From Clostridiales bacterium (GTDB lineage Bacteria > Bacillota > Clostridia > Christensenellales > Aristaeellaceae), in contig JAAYDR010000003.1 of NCBI GenBank assembly GCA_012729115.1, positions 1-60,222 on the forward strand: a DNA stretch of 60,222 nucleotides, given 5' to 3'. The notes beneath the pieces were generated by a model. The model was not told where the DNA came from. It worked only from the letters and a program-made list of their open reading frames with translations, and made no database searches. Position 1 is the first letter of the stretch. Every line of letters starts with the position of its first letter. A program made the translations under genes and the position numbers. Shown here piece after piece: positions 49,915 through 58,820 of the stretch.

Positions 49915-52569
49915 ATGAGTCAGCAACCGCAGGAATTTGCGATGGAGAAGGTATACAACCCCCAGGCCATTGAGGATAAGCTCTATCGGATGTGGGAGGA
50001 AAGCGGGGCTTTCACGGCCCATCCCGTTCCCGGCAAGAAGCCTTTTACCATTGTGATGCCGCCGCCCAACATCACCGGGCAGCTGCACATGGGCCATGCC
50101 ATGGACTGCCTTTTGCAGGACGCTCCCACCCGCTATCACCGCATGAAGGGGGACCCCACCCTGTGGCTCCCCGGCACGGATCACGCCTCCATTGCCACGG
50201 AAGTGAAGATCGTGGAGCAGATGCGGGCGGACGGGGTAACCAAGGAGCAGATCGGCCGGGAGGGCTTTTTGGAGCGCGCCTGGAAGTGGAAGGAAGAGTA
50301 CGGCGGCAGGATCAACCGGCAGCAGCGCAGGCTGGGTGCCAGCTGCGACTGGAGCCGGGAGCGCTTTACCATGGACGAGGGCTGCAACGAGGCCGTGCGG
50401 GAGGTCTTTGTGCGGCTGTATGAAAAGGGACTGATCTACCGGGGTGAGAGGATCATCAACTGGTGCCCGGTGTGCAAGACCGCCCTGTCCGATGCGGAGG
50501 TGGAGTACGAGGAGCAGGCCAGCCACCTGTGGCATATCCGCTATCCGGCGGCGGACGGCGGCCCGGGCGTGGTGGTGGCCACCACCCGGCCTGAGACCAT
50601 GCTGGGGGATACCGGCGTGGCCGTGAACCCCGCCGACCCGCGCTACACCCACCTGGTGGGCCGAAGAGTGATCCTGCCCCTGGTGAACAAGGAAATCATC
50701 GTGGTGGCCGATGACTATGTGGACATGGAGTTTGGCACCGGCGCGGTGAAGATGACCCCCGCCCACGACCCCAACGACTTTGAGGTGGCCCAGCGCCATG
50801 GCCTTGAGGTGCTTCGGGTGACCAACGATGACGGCACCATGAACGAGAACGCGGGCCGGTTTAATGGCATGAAGGCGTTGGAATGCCGCAAGGCGGTGGT
50901 TCAGGAGCTGGAAAGCCTTGGCCTGCTGGTAAAGATTGAGGACTATACCCACAATGTGGGCACCTGCTACCGCTGCCATCAGACCGTGGACCCGCTGGTC
51001 AGCCGCCAGTGGTTTGTGAAAATGGAGCCACTGGCAAAGCCCGCCATTGAGGCTGTACAAAGCGGAAGGACGCGCTTTGTGCCCGAGCGCTTTACCAAGA
51101 CCTACTATAACTGGATGGAGAACATCCGGGACTGGTGCATCAGCCGTCAGCTGTGGTGGGGCCATCGGATTCCCGCCTGGTACTGCGACGACTGCGGCGA
51201 GCTTATCGTAGCCCGACAGGCACCGGCGGCCTGTCCCAAGTGCGGCAGCACCCATCTGCATCAGGATGAGGATGTGCTGGACACCTGGTTTTCCTCCGCA
51301 CTGTGGCCTTTCAGCACCCTGGGCTGGCCCAGAGAAACCGAGGATCTCCAGTACTTCTATCCCACCAACATGCTGGTCACCGGTTATGACATCATCTTCT
51401 TCTGGGTGGCCCGGATGATTTTCAGCGGCATCGAGCAGATGGGGGAAGTGCCTTTTGATACGGTGCTGATCCATGGCCTGGTACGGGACGACAAGGGACG
51501 CAAGATGAGCAAGAGCCTGGGCAACGGCGTGGACCCCCTGGAAGTGATCGACCGGTATGGCGCCGACGCCCTGCGCTTTTCCCTGGCCAATGGGGTGAGC
51601 CCGGGCAATGACACCCGCTTCTCCACCGAGAAGGTGGAAAGCGCCCGCAACTTTGCCAACAAGGTATGGAACGCCGCCCGCTTTGTGTTGATGAATACGG
51701 CCAGCCGGGAGGAGATTCGCATCCGGGAGCTGACTCTGCCGGACCGTTGGATCCTAAGCCGCTTCCAGGAGGCCGTGACGGAGATCAGCAAGCACATGGA
51801 GGAGGGGGATTTCGGCCTGGTCGCCTCCAAGATCTATGACTTTGCCTGGAGCGAGTTCTGCGACTGGTACATCGAACTGAGCAAGGGGCGGCTGATGGGC
51901 GAGGACGAAGCTGCCAAACGCAATGTCCGCGCCGTGCTGCTGTACGTGCTGGAGGGCATCCTCAAGCTGCTGCATCCCTTTATGCCCTTCCTCACGGAGG
52001 AGATCTACCAATACCTGCCGGGCAAAGAGGGCATGCTGATTCTGGCCTCCTGGCCCCAGGTGAGGCCGGATCTTACCTTTGCTCAGGAGGAGCGGCAGAT
52101 GGAGGGGCTCATGGAGATCATCCGGACCATCCGCAACCTGCGGGCGGAGATGAATGTGCAGCCCGGCAAACGCACCCATGTGACCCTGATCCCCGAGGCG
52201 GGCTGGGAGGATACCCTGGCCTTGGCCGAGCCCTATCTGCAGCGCCTGGCAGGGGCCAGCGACGTGAAGCTGGGAGACAAGGACGCCCTGACAGGGCAAA
52301 AGACAGTCAGCGCCGTGTGCGCTGCCGGTGAGATCCGCATCCCCCTGGGAGACCTGGTGGACTTTGCCAAGGAGGTGGCCCGTCTGGAGAAGGAGGCCGC
52401 CCAGCTGGCGGCAGAGATTGGCCGGGGAGAGGCGAAGCTGGGAAATCCGGGGTTTGTGGATAAGGCCCCCCCGGCTCTGGTGGAGCAGGAAAAGGAGAAG
52501 CTGAAGACCAACCAAAGCATGCTGGCTTCCCTTCAGGAGCGCATTGCCGCTCTCAGGGAGAGCCTGTAA
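49915..52569 (+). CDS. valS: Valyl-tRNA synthetase
   Basis: Charges tRNA-Val. It has 884 residues, the normal length. The class I site is PPPNITGQLHMGHAMD (HIGH variant HMGH) and GRKMSKSLGNGVDP. The editing domain has TTRPETMLGDTGVAV and the C-terminal coiled-coil arm ends KTNQSMLASLQERIAAL. It is controlled by the valine T-box. Confidence 0.99.
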   Translation: MSQQPQEFAMEKVYNPQAIEDKLYRMWEESGAFTAHPVPGKKPFTIVMPPPNITGQLHMGHAMDCLLQDAPTRYHRMKGDPTLWLPGTDHASIATEVKIVEQMRADGVTKEQIGREGFLERAWKWKEEYGGRINRQQRRLGASCDWSRERFTMDEGCNEAVREVFVRLYEKGLIYRGERIINWCPVCKTALSDAEVEYEEQASHLWHIRYPAADGGPGVVVATTRPETMLGDTGVAVNPADPRYTHLVGRRVILPLVNKEIIVVADDYVDMEFGTGAVKMTPAHDPNDFEVAQRHGLEVLRVTNDDGTMNENAGRFNGMKALECRKAVVQELESLGLLVKIEDYTHNVGTCYRCHQTVDPLVSRQWFVKMEPLAKPAIEAVQSGRTRFVPERFTKTYYNWMENIRDWCISRQLWWGHRIPAWYCDDCGELIVARQAPAACPKCGSTHLHQDEDVLDTWFSSALWPFSTLGWPRETEDLQYFYPTNMLVTGYDIIFFWVARMIFSGIEQMGEVPFDTVLIHGLVRDDKGRKMSKSLGNGVDPLEVIDRYGADALRFSLANGVSPGNDTRFSTEKVESARNFANKVWNAARFVLMNTASREEIRIRELTLPDRWILSRFQEAVTEISKHMEEGDFGLVASKIYDFAWSEFCDWYIELSKGRLMGEDEAAKRNVRAVLLYVLEGILKLLHPFMPFLTEEIYQYLPGKEGMLILASWPQVRPDLTFAQEERQMEGLMEIIRTIRNLRAEMNVQPGKRTHVTLIPEAGWEDTLALAEPYLQRLAGASDVKLGDKDALTGQKTVSAVCAAGEIRIPLGDLVDFAKEVARLEKEAAQLAAEIGRGEAKLGNPGFVDKAPPALVEQEKEKLKTNQSMLASLQERIAALRESL

Positions 52570-52572
52570 AAC

Positions 52573-53568
52573 GTGGCAAGGATGATGGACAATCAAATGG
52601 ATCAGCCCGGCGGGTTTCACCATCTTCCCGTGCTCTTTGACGAGGTGATGGAGTGGCTTCGCCCACGCGGCGGCGGTGTGTACCTGGACGGAACGCTGGG
52701 CGGCGGCGGCCACAGCGAAGGCATCCTGCAAGCCGCAGGGGGAGAGGCCACCCTCTGGGGGCTGGACCGGGACGAGGCGGCTATTGCCGCCGCCTGTGAA
52801 AGGCTGCGTGTCTATCCGGGCTTTCATGCCATCCGGGGAAACTTCCATGACGCCAAGGCGCTGCTTTCCGCAGCAGGGGCAGTTCCCCTGACGGGGACCC
52901 TGCTGGATTTGGGCGTAAGCAGCCATCAGCTGGATACGGCAGACCGGGGTTTCAGCTACCACGAGGACGCACCTTTGGACATGCGCATGGACCGGAGCCG
53001 GGGTATGACGGCGGCCGAGTATCTGGCCACGGTGAGCCGGGAGGAACTGCGGCGGGTACTTACGGACTATGGCGAGGAGAAGTGGGCTGCCCGCATTGCC
53101 CAGGTGCTGGAGGAGAGACGGGCCAAGGCCCCGATTCTCACCACGGCGGACCTGGTGGCGGTGGTGGATGCGGCCATCCCCAAGGCGGTGCGCCGCAAGG
53201 ACGAGGGCCATCCCGCCCGCCGAACCTTTCAGGCGGTGCGCATTGCGGTTAATGACGAGCTGGCTCCGCTGGACCAGGCCCTTTGCGATATCGCGGATTG
53301 CCTGGCTCCCGGCGGCAGGCTGCTGGTCATTACCTTCCATTCCCTGGAGGACCGGATTGTAAAAAGCACATTTCGCAAGCTGCAAAACCCGTGCGTATGC
53401 CCGCCCAAGGCCCCCATCTGCACCTGCGGCAAAAAGCCCCTGGGGAAGGTGCTGGCAGGTGGCGCGGTAAAGCCGTCCGCTGAGGAAGTGAAACGCAACC
53501 CCCGTTCCCGCAGCGCCAAGCTGCGGGTGTTTGAACGCTTCCCCCGGGCAGGGGAGCAAAGGAGGTAG
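52573..53568 (+). CDS. rsmH: 16S rRNA (cytosine1402-N4)-methyltransferase RsmH
   Basis: Methylates C1402 in the 16S decoding centre. It has up to 331 residues. Signatures are YLDGTLGGGGHSEGIL, LLDLGVSSHQLDTADRGFSY, RRTFQAVRIAVNDEL and FHSLEDRIVKSTF. The start is uncertain: GTG 52573, or ATG 52582, 52585 or 52597; none has an ideal Shine-Dalgarno. It lies 3 bp after valS and 2 bp before rsmI rather than in the usual cell-division cluster. Confidence 0.96.
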   Translation: MARMMDNQMDQPGGFHHLPVLFDEVMEWLRPRGGGVYLDGTLGGGGHSEGILQAAGGEATLWGLDRDEAAIAAACERLRVYPGFHAIRGNFHDAKALLSAAGAVPLTGTLLDLGVSSHQLDTADRGFSYHEDAPLDMRMDRSRGMTAAEYLATVSREELRRVLTDYGEEKWAARIAQVLEERRAKAPILTTADLVAVVDAAIPKAVRRKDEGHPARRTFQAVRIAVNDELAPLDQALCDIADCLAPGGRLLVITFHSLEDRIVKSTFRKLQNPCVCPPKAPICTCGKKPLGKVLAGGAVKPSAEEVKRNPRSRSAKLRVFERFPRAGEQRR

Positions 53569-53570
53569 CC

Positions 53571-54434
53571 ATGCCAACCCTTTATGTGGTGGCAACGCCC
53601 ATCGGCAACCTGGCGGACATGACCCCCAGGGCCATTGACACGCTGAAAAGCGTGGGTTTGATTGCGGCGGAGGATACCCGCGTGACCCAGAAGCTGCTCA
53701 GCGTTTTTGGCATCTCTACCCCCATGACCAGCTGCCATGAGCACAACGAGCGGAGCAAGGCGGAGAGAATCGTAGCCCGGATGCTGGCGGAAAACCTGGA
53801 CGTGGCCCTGACAACGGACGCGGGCACCCCCTGCATCAGCGACCCCGGCAGCATTTTGACGGAGGAAGCGGTAAAGGCAGGAATCCAGGTGGTAGCGGTG
53901 CCGGGTCCCACAGCCCTGGCGGCAGCCCTCAGCGTCAGCGGCATGCCGGTGAGCGAGTTCACTTTTTACGGCTTTCTGCCCAGGGCCAGGGGAGAGCTGA
54001 AGGAAAAGTTGCGGGAGATGCGCACCCATTCCAGGCTGGCGGTGGTGCATGAGTCTCCCCATCGGGTGGTGGATTTGCTGGACGCGATGGGGGAGCTTTT
54101 TCCCCATACCCAGGTCAGCGCCAGCTGCGACTTGACCAAGAAGCATGAGTGTACCCTGCGGGGGAGTGTGGCACAGGTGCTGGATGCCCTGCGGGCCAAC
54201 CCCAAGGCAGACAAGGGTGAATATTGCCTGGTGCTGCGCTGGGGGGATGAGGATGCCATTCCCGCTGCCAGGCAGGAATGCCAGGTGTCCCTGGAAGGCC
54301 GCCTTCTGGAGAAGATGTTCCAGGGGCTGAGCCTGCGGGAGGCCATGGAAGCCCTCACCGGAGCAGGGGAGAGGAAGAACGCCGTGTACGCGGCTGGACT
54401 TGCCGTGAAGCAGTGGCTGGGGGAAAGGGAGTAG
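53571..54434 (+). CDS. rsmI: 16S rRNA (cytidine1402-2'-O)-methyltransferase RsmI
   Basis: Methylates the ribose of the same nucleotide as RsmH. It has 287 residues. Tetrapyrrole-methylase-type fold with LYVVATPIGNLADMTPRAI, AAEDTRVTQKLL, TDAGTPCISDPG and VPGPTALAAAL. AAGGAGGTAGCC precedes the ATG and overlaps the rsmH stop. The pairing of rsmH and rsmI makes functional sense, since both act on C1402. Confidence 0.97.
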   Translation: MPTLYVVATPIGNLADMTPRAIDTLKSVGLIAAEDTRVTQKLLSVFGISTPMTSCHEHNERSKAERIVARMLAENLDVALTTDAGTPCISDPGSILTEEAVKAGIQVVAVPGPTALAAALSVSGMPVSEFTFYGFLPRARGELKEKLREMRTHSRLAVVHESPHRVVDLLDAMGELFPHTQVSASCDLTKKHECTLRGSVAQVLDALRANPKADKGEYCLVLRWGDEDAIPAARQECQVSLEGRLLEKMFQGLSLREAMEALTGAGERKNAVYAAGLAVKQWLGERE

Positions 54435-54481
54435 GGAAGCTCCCGGAAGGCATCCCTTGGTATACGCAGAATAGAATGTAC

Positions 54482-54505
54482 GCCCGGAAGTCCGCCGGGC
54501 TTTTT
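54482..54505 (+). terminator. Rho-independent terminator after rsmI
   Basis: gcccgg, aagtccg, ccgggc and TTTTT; it closes the valS-rsmH-rsmI unit. Confidence 0.85.
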
Positions 54506-54533
54506 CATATGACTCAATCATGCTTTGCCCCGT

Positions 54534-54562
54534 TTGGAACTCCCTTCCTTGGCGCATACTAT
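54534..54562 (+). promoter_or_regulatory. Possible promoter of the ferritin-like gene
   Basis: TTGGAA (54534-54539), a 17-bp spacer and TACTAT (54557-54562), 32 nt before the ATG. Confidence 0.45.
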
Positions 54563-54594
54563 CCCTTGGCAACAAGCCGGAAGGAGAGAGAAGC

Positions 54595-55899
54595 ATGAAT
54601 CCTTTTGATCAAAAGAACGGGCGGCTGGATGACTGCATTGTGGACTGGAAGGGGCTGTACCCTGCCCCCTACAACAAGAACGAGGTGGACCCCTATACCC
54701 GCACGCGGATCATCCTGATGAATGGTACGGAGTTTGAGAATGTCTGGTATTCCCATCAATTCTCCCGCCACTGTCCAAACGGAGACGTGCGCAGGCAGCT
54801 GGCCCTGCTGCGCAGGCTGGAACAGCAGCAGCAAAAGCTGCTCAGTGCCTTAAAGCCCCCCGATGAGACGGTGCTGGAACATACCATCGGCTACGAGCAG
54901 CTGGCTGTGGACCTGACGGCTCATCTGGCCCAGCGGGAAGCGGATCCCCATGTGAAAAACGCATTGGATTTTGCCCTGCTGGAGGACTTTGATCATCTCT
55001 ACCGCTATGCAGACCTGATGGACATGGAAACCGGCGTTCACGCGGAGGACCTGGTGGGGCATTATACGGAAGTGATGCCCGGCAGGCCCACCATCTCGGA
55101 GCATTGCTATCCCTATGATACCATCAAGAAGCCCATTGACAATACGGCTGCCCTGGGCACCAAGCTGTGCGTGGGTATCATCACCGCCGCCGAGCAGCAG
55201 ACCATGAACTTTTATATGAACGTCTGCGGAACCTATCAAAACGACAGAGGCCGCAAGCTGTACCAGGAGATCGGCATGATTGAGGAACAGCACGTGAGCC
55301 ACTATGGCAGCCTGATGGATCCTGCCTGCACCTGGCTGGAAAACCTGCTGATGCATCAGTACATCGAGTGCTATCTGTACTATTCCTGCATGGAGACGGA
55401 AAGCTGCCCCAAAACCAAGCAGGTCTGGCAATGGCTTTACGATCAGGAGACCATCCACCTGGCCGCCACGGTGAGGCTGCTCCAAAAGGAAGAGAAGAAG
55501 GATTATCAGCAGGTGGTGGGCAAGGGAGACTTCCCCCCGCCCATCTGCCTGTGCTCCAACATCGACTATGTGCGCCAGGTGCTGGGGAGCACAGTTCAGC
55601 AGGCCACCTGCCGGGAGAGCTATGCCAGCGTGGACAATCTGGAGAAGGACGCGGATTTCTTTCGCTACCAGGGCCGGGTGAATGCCGACGCTGCCTGCGT
55701 GCCCAGCCACATGGTCATCAAGGATCACATTGGCCAGTTCACCCGGGACTACCGCTGGGAGACCGCCCCCAATCCCATCCAGCAGCTGCGGGATGTGCGG
55801 GTGGACAACATTGACGTGGGCCGGGTGCCTGGAGGCGTGCAGCCGCCCCCGCCTCCCACCATGATGGGGATGGGGGCCAGGCCGCAACCGGGGATTTGA
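54595..55899 (+). CDS. Uncharacterised ferritin-like protein
   Basis: 434 residues, soluble, strongly helical, with no signal peptide. Repeated carboxylate-His pairs of the di-metal type are seen: LLEDFDHLYR, IGMIEEQHVSHY and YDQETIHLAA, plus Glu in GYEQLAVDLT, TAAEQQTMNFY and QYIECYLYYSCMETES. These suggest two four-helix ferritin-like bundles. The C-terminus ends in a PPPPPT and Met/Gly-rich tail; several Cys are present (CICLCS-like PPICLCSNIDY). ATG 54595 follows GGAAGGAGAGAG. Manganese catalase or a spore-coat-type protein are thoughts only. It is followed 4 bp later by the convergent end of the ABC exporter operon. Confidence 0.78.
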   Translation: MNPFDQKNGRLDDCIVDWKGLYPAPYNKNEVDPYTRTRIILMNGTEFENVWYSHQFSRHCPNGDVRRQLALLRRLEQQQQKLLSALKPPDETVLEHTIGYEQLAVDLTAHLAQREADPHVKNALDFALLEDFDHLYRYADLMDMETGVHAEDLVGHYTEVMPGRPTISEHCYPYDTIKKPIDNTAALGTKLCVGIITAAEQQTMNFYMNVCGTYQNDRGRKLYQEIGMIEEQHVSHYGSLMDPACTWLENLLMHQYIECYLYYSCMETESCPKTKQVWQWLYDQETIHLAATVRLLQKEEKKDYQQVVGKGDFPPPICLCSNIDYVRQVLGSTVQQATCRESYASVDNLEKDADFFRYQGRVNADAACVPSHMVIKDHIGQFTRDYRWETAPNPIQQLRDVRVDNIDVGRVPGGVQPPPPPTMMGMGARPQPGI

Positions 55900-55903
55900 G
55901 CTG

Positions 55904-56695
55904 TCAGCTGCTGGCGCTTTGATACTTCCTTAGCCCAAACCTCCAGAACCACAGGGCAAACCATGTGAAGAAGAGAACTGTCGCCACAGCTGCCCACAGG
56001 CTTCCGGCTTCAAGGCTGCGGGTGATGAACTGGGTGGGCACGGTGGACATGATCCCATAGGGAAGAATGAAATAGAACAGCAGCCTCATGATTCCCTTGT
56101 ACAGCACCCCCGGCACCTTGAAGCTGAACTGGAGCATCTGTTCCTCCAGACGCATGATGCCATCGGCGGAGATTACCAGAAAGGGGATGGTGCGCAGAAT
56201 CAGTTCCAGGTCATACCACAGCAGCGTCATCAGGAGCACCAGGCTGGCATAGCCCAGGATCAGCCCCAGTGACACCCGAATGCCCGCCACGGACAAGCCA
56301 TAGCAGAGGATCAGCACGCTCAGGATGACCAGTGGGAAGGAGCCCGGATTCACGTTTTCAAAGGTCAGGCGCAGCAGGGGATTCATGGGCTTGGTCAGGT
56401 ACTGGTCCAAATCCCCCCGCCTGATCTTTCCGGGAAGGTCCACAATGCCAAAGAAGTAGATGAGCATGTTCAGGGCATTGATCATGGAAAAGGTGCCCAC
56501 AAAGAGGATCATGTGTCCCCGGCTCCAGCCGCCAATGCTGTCCACCTGGGAATAGACGGCTTCAAAGGTAAGCAGCTGAATCAAAAACAGGGCCCCGTCC
56601 GACAGAAACGCGCCGAAAAAACTCACCCGGAACGCCATCATGCGGGAAAACTTGTACTTGATCAGCAGGTGGATCAGCCGCAGGTTGCGCCTCAT
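55904..56695 (-). CDS. ABC-2 type exporter permease (second)
   Basis: 263 residues, six helices, of the ABC-2/DUF990 type. GDLDQYLTKPMNPLLRL is the characteristic loop. ATG 56695 overlaps the stop of the first permease gene (4 bp). It has no downstream gap: the ferritin-like gene ends 4 bp away on the other strand. Confidence 0.9.
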   Translation of the reverse strand: MRRNLRLIHLLIKYKFSRMMAFRVSFFGAFLSDGALFLIQLLTFEAVYSQVDSIGGWSRGHMILFVGTFSMINALNMLIYFFGIVDLPGKIRRGDLDQYLTKPMNPLLRLTFENVNPGSFPLVILSVLILCYGLSVAGIRVSLGLILGYASLVLLMTLLWYDLELILRTIPFLVISADGIMRLEEQMLQFSFKVPGVLYKGIMRLLFYFILPYGIMSTVPTQFITRSLEAGSLWAAVATVLFFTWFALWFWRFGLRKYQSASS

Positions 56696-57489
56696 ACGCC
56701 CACCCCCTCGTATCGGGTACGAAGACTGTGGTACAGCCACTGTCCGGCCAGCAAAATGGCCGCAAGCCACACCAGCAGCACAGCCAGGGAGAGGCATCCT
56801 TCAGCCACGCTCATTTGGTCTGTGAGCAGCATGGCCGGGGTAAACACCACGTGGGGAAAGGGCAGGAAGCGAAGGAAATCCGCCAAAGGGCCCCGGAGCA
56901 GGGACAGGGGTACCAGCGCGCCGGTGGCAAAGGAAAGGATGGCCTCCTGCAGGTACAGAAAGAATTCCATCTCCACAAACCGGAAAGCCAGGATGCCGAT
57001 CACATAGTGGTATCCGGCCATGAACAGCAGTCCAAGAAGCGCTGTGCTTATCCCCAGCACCAGCCTGGAGAGATCCCAGGAAAGAGTGATGTTGATTTTC
57101 AGCAGTCCGGCGGCGATGGCGGCGGCAAGGAAGCTGAACCCCAGGCGCGAGGCGGATTGTCCGGCGGCCTTGGTGCAGAAAAAGCCAAAGGGGTTCATGG
57201 GCGTAACCATGTGCTTGGAAAAGCTGCCCTCCCGGATCAGGCGGGAGACCTCCCGGCTGATCCTTGGGGACATGTCAAGGGATACCAGCAGGGATCCTGT
57301 CAGGTAATAGGACAGCATGCCGTGAAAGGTGAAGCCGCTCACCAGCTCGCGCCCCGAAAAGGCAGCATTCCAGAGCACCCCCGCAGCGATGATCTCGCCC
57401 AGGATGGCCGCCAGGGTCATCACCACGTCCAGCCGCCAGATGAGCTGCATCTTAAAGCTCCAGCGAAAAACCTCCAGGTATTTTTTCAT
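56692..57489 (-). CDS. ABC-2 type exporter permease (first)
   Basis: 265 residues, six helices. REGSFSKHMVTPMNPFGF matches the same family loop seen in its partner, so the two probably form a heterodimer. ATG 57489 overlaps the ATPase gene stop by 4 bp. Confidence 0.9.
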   Translation of the reverse strand: MKKYLEVFRWSFKMQLIWRLDVVMTLAAILGEIIAAGVLWNAAFSGRELVSGFTFHGMLSYYLTGSLLVSLDMSPRISREVSRLIREGSFSKHMVTPMNPFGFFCTKAAGQSASRLGFSFLAAAIAAGLLKINITLSWDLSRLVLGISTALLGLLFMAGYHYVIGILAFRFVEMEFFLYLQEAILSFATGALVPLSLLRGPLADFLRFLPFPHVVFTPAMLLTDQMSVAEGCLSLAVLLVWLAAILLAGQWLYHSLRTRYEGVGV

Positions 57490-58475
57490 GCTCGCACCTC
57501 CCTGTGGCTGCGGTAGATTTTTTCCACCACCACGCTGATGTCCTCTTCCTCCACGGAGACATCCAGAAGCCGGATTTCCCGCATAAGCTGGGCCAGAATG
57601 GACCCGCTGCGCTCCTTGGGGCACAGGAATACTGCTTTGTGGCCGTTTTGTTCCAGGATTTCACAGCCCTGGGGCAGGATAAAGGGGGATTCCTCCTCAT
57701 AACACACGGTGATTTTTTTGTGGGTCTGGAAAGAGGCAAACAGTTCCTCCGTCCCGCCGTCGTAGGCCTTGCGCCCCTCCTTTAATACCACGCTGCGGGG
57801 GCAGAGGTTGCGGATGTCCTCCATGTAATGGGAGGTCAGCAATATGGTGGTTCCGTTGCGCGTGTTTACTTCTTTTAGGAACTCCCGGATCTGCCGCTGG
57901 GCGGGGGCATCCAGGCCGATGGTGGGCTCATCCAGAAAGAGCACCCTGGGATTATGCAGCAGGGAGGTAATCAGCTCCATCTTCATCCTCTCGCCCAGGG
58001 ACAGGGTCCGGACCTGGGCGTTCAGGTATTCCCTGGAATCAAACAGATCGGCGAAGAGTTCCAGGTTGCGCCGGTAGACCTCTGTGGGGATGTCATACAT
58101 CTCCTTGAACAGCAGGAAGGTGTCGGCAGCGGTCATTTCATAGATAAGCTGGCTCTTTTGGCCCATCACCACTGCGTATTGTTTCTTGAAGGCGTTTTCC
58201 AGCTTGTTGGGATAAAAGCCCAGCACGGAGATTTCGCCGCTGGTGGGGGCGATAATGCCCGTGAGCATCTTCACCAGGGTGGTTTTTCCCGCCCCGTTGG
58301 GGCCAATCAGCCCCAGAAACTCTCCTTCTTCCACCTTCAGGTCAAAGTCTGAAAGGGCGGCTTTGGTTTCATAGGTCCTGTGGAACAGGGCACGGAAGCT
58401 TCCCTTGAGCCCTGCCTCCTTTTGGAACCGTTTATATTCCTTTGTCAGGCCCTTGGTATATAGGATGTGATTCAA
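57486..58475 (-). CDS. ABC exporter ATP-binding protein
   Basis: 329 residues. Walker A GPNGAGKTT, signature LSLGERMKMELITSLL, Walker B VLFLDEPTIGLDAP, switch His in LLTSHYMEDI. The N-terminal FRALFHRTYETKAALSDF before the core is typical of ATPases that pair with DUF990 permeases, and a C-terminal extension of about 80 residues follows. TTG 58475 with GAGAGGGG 8 nt upstream gives MNHILYTKGLTKEYKRF; the longer frame from GTG 58595 adds a Cys/Arg-rich stretch within the leader and is rejected. Substrate unknown; some relatives export toxic dyes. Confidence 0.92.
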   Translation of the reverse strand: MNHILYTKGLTKEYKRFQKEAGLKGSFRALFHRTYETKAALSDFDLKVEEGEFLGLIGPNGAGKTTLVKMLTGIIAPTSGEISVLGFYPNKLENAFKKQYAVVMGQKSQLIYEMTAADTFLLFKEMYDIPTEVYRRNLELFADLFDSREYLNAQVRTLSLGERMKMELITSLLHNPRVLFLDEPTIGLDAPAQRQIREFLKEVNTRNGTTILLTSHYMEDIRNLCPRSVVLKEGRKAYDGGTEELFASFQTHKKITVCYEEESPFILPQGCEILEQNGHKAVFLCPKERSGSILAQLMREIRLLDVSVEEEDISVVVEKIYRSHREVRA

Positions 58476-58569
58476 CGTGAGGTCCCCTCTCCAAATAAAT
58501 GGCCCGCAAAAGACACTCCGCGCCTGTAAAGGGCGGATAATCCCTGCGGGCAAAAGCTTCAGATATGAA

Positions 58570-58610
58570 AAGGCGCAGCGGTCACTCCTCGCCACGCCTC
58601 ATGATCCAAA
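58570..58610 (-). terminator. Hairpin in the ABC exporter leader (attenuator candidate)
   Basis: On the minus strand ggcgtggcg and cgctgcgcc can pair over nine positions with two wobble pairs and a 9-nt loop, followed by TTTTCAT. It lies about 110 nt before the ATPase start. It is a possible terminator whose formation could depend on upstream leader folding. Confidence 0.4.
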
Positions 58611-58642
58611 GATCTTGAAACAGCCTGTCAGGTAGTGTCTTT

Positions 58643-58691
58643 CAAAGGCAACACAAACAATCGGATATTACCCGGCCAATGTGTTCCTTTG
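58643..58691 (-). promoter_or_regulatory. Strong stem-loop in the ABC exporter leader
   Basis: On the minus strand CAAAGGAACACA pairs with TGTGTT and CCTTTG with one bulged G, 12 bp in all. It begins 9 nt after the stop of the possible leader peptide, so a stalled ribosome would cover its left arm. Confidence 0.55.
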
Positions 58692-58700
58692 CAACTTGAT

Positions 58701-58736
58701 TCAGTTGACGACCACCAGAGCAGACCGGACCGACAT
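58701..58736 (-). CDS. Possible 11-residue leader peptide before the ABC exporter
   Basis: MSVRSALVVVN then TGA. GAGGTG (58742-58747) lies 5 nt before the ATG, and the promoter start is about 28 nt upstream. Four of eleven codons are valine. Short ORFs with good Shine-Dalgarno are common by chance, so this is a candidate only, supported by its place in a 290-nt leader with hairpins. Confidence 0.4.
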   Translation of the reverse strand: MSVRSALVVVN

Positions 58737-58770
58737 CAAGACACCTCAACTTGTTGAATATTTCGCGCTT

Positions 58771-58798
58771 AGTATAGCAGGTTGGATGGGTTTGTCAA
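58771..58798 (-). promoter_or_regulatory. Sigma-A promoter of the ABC exporter operon
   Basis: On the minus strand TTGACA (58793-58798), a 16-bp spacer and TATACT (58771-58776). Transcription would start near 58764, leaving a leader of about 290 nt before the ATPase gene. Confidence 0.82.
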
Positions 58799-58820
58799 TA
58801 GCCGGCCGGGGCGTTCTTCG

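Noticed and set aside
49540-51474. 644-codon antisense frame opposite valS
   Set aside because: Shadow of valS, and it would cross the T-box terminator.
58476-58595. 40-residue N-terminal extension of the ABC exporter ATPase
   Set aside because: The extension has no family similarity, lies in the untranslated leader and lacks a Shine-Dalgarno; TTG 58475 has one and gives a normal start.
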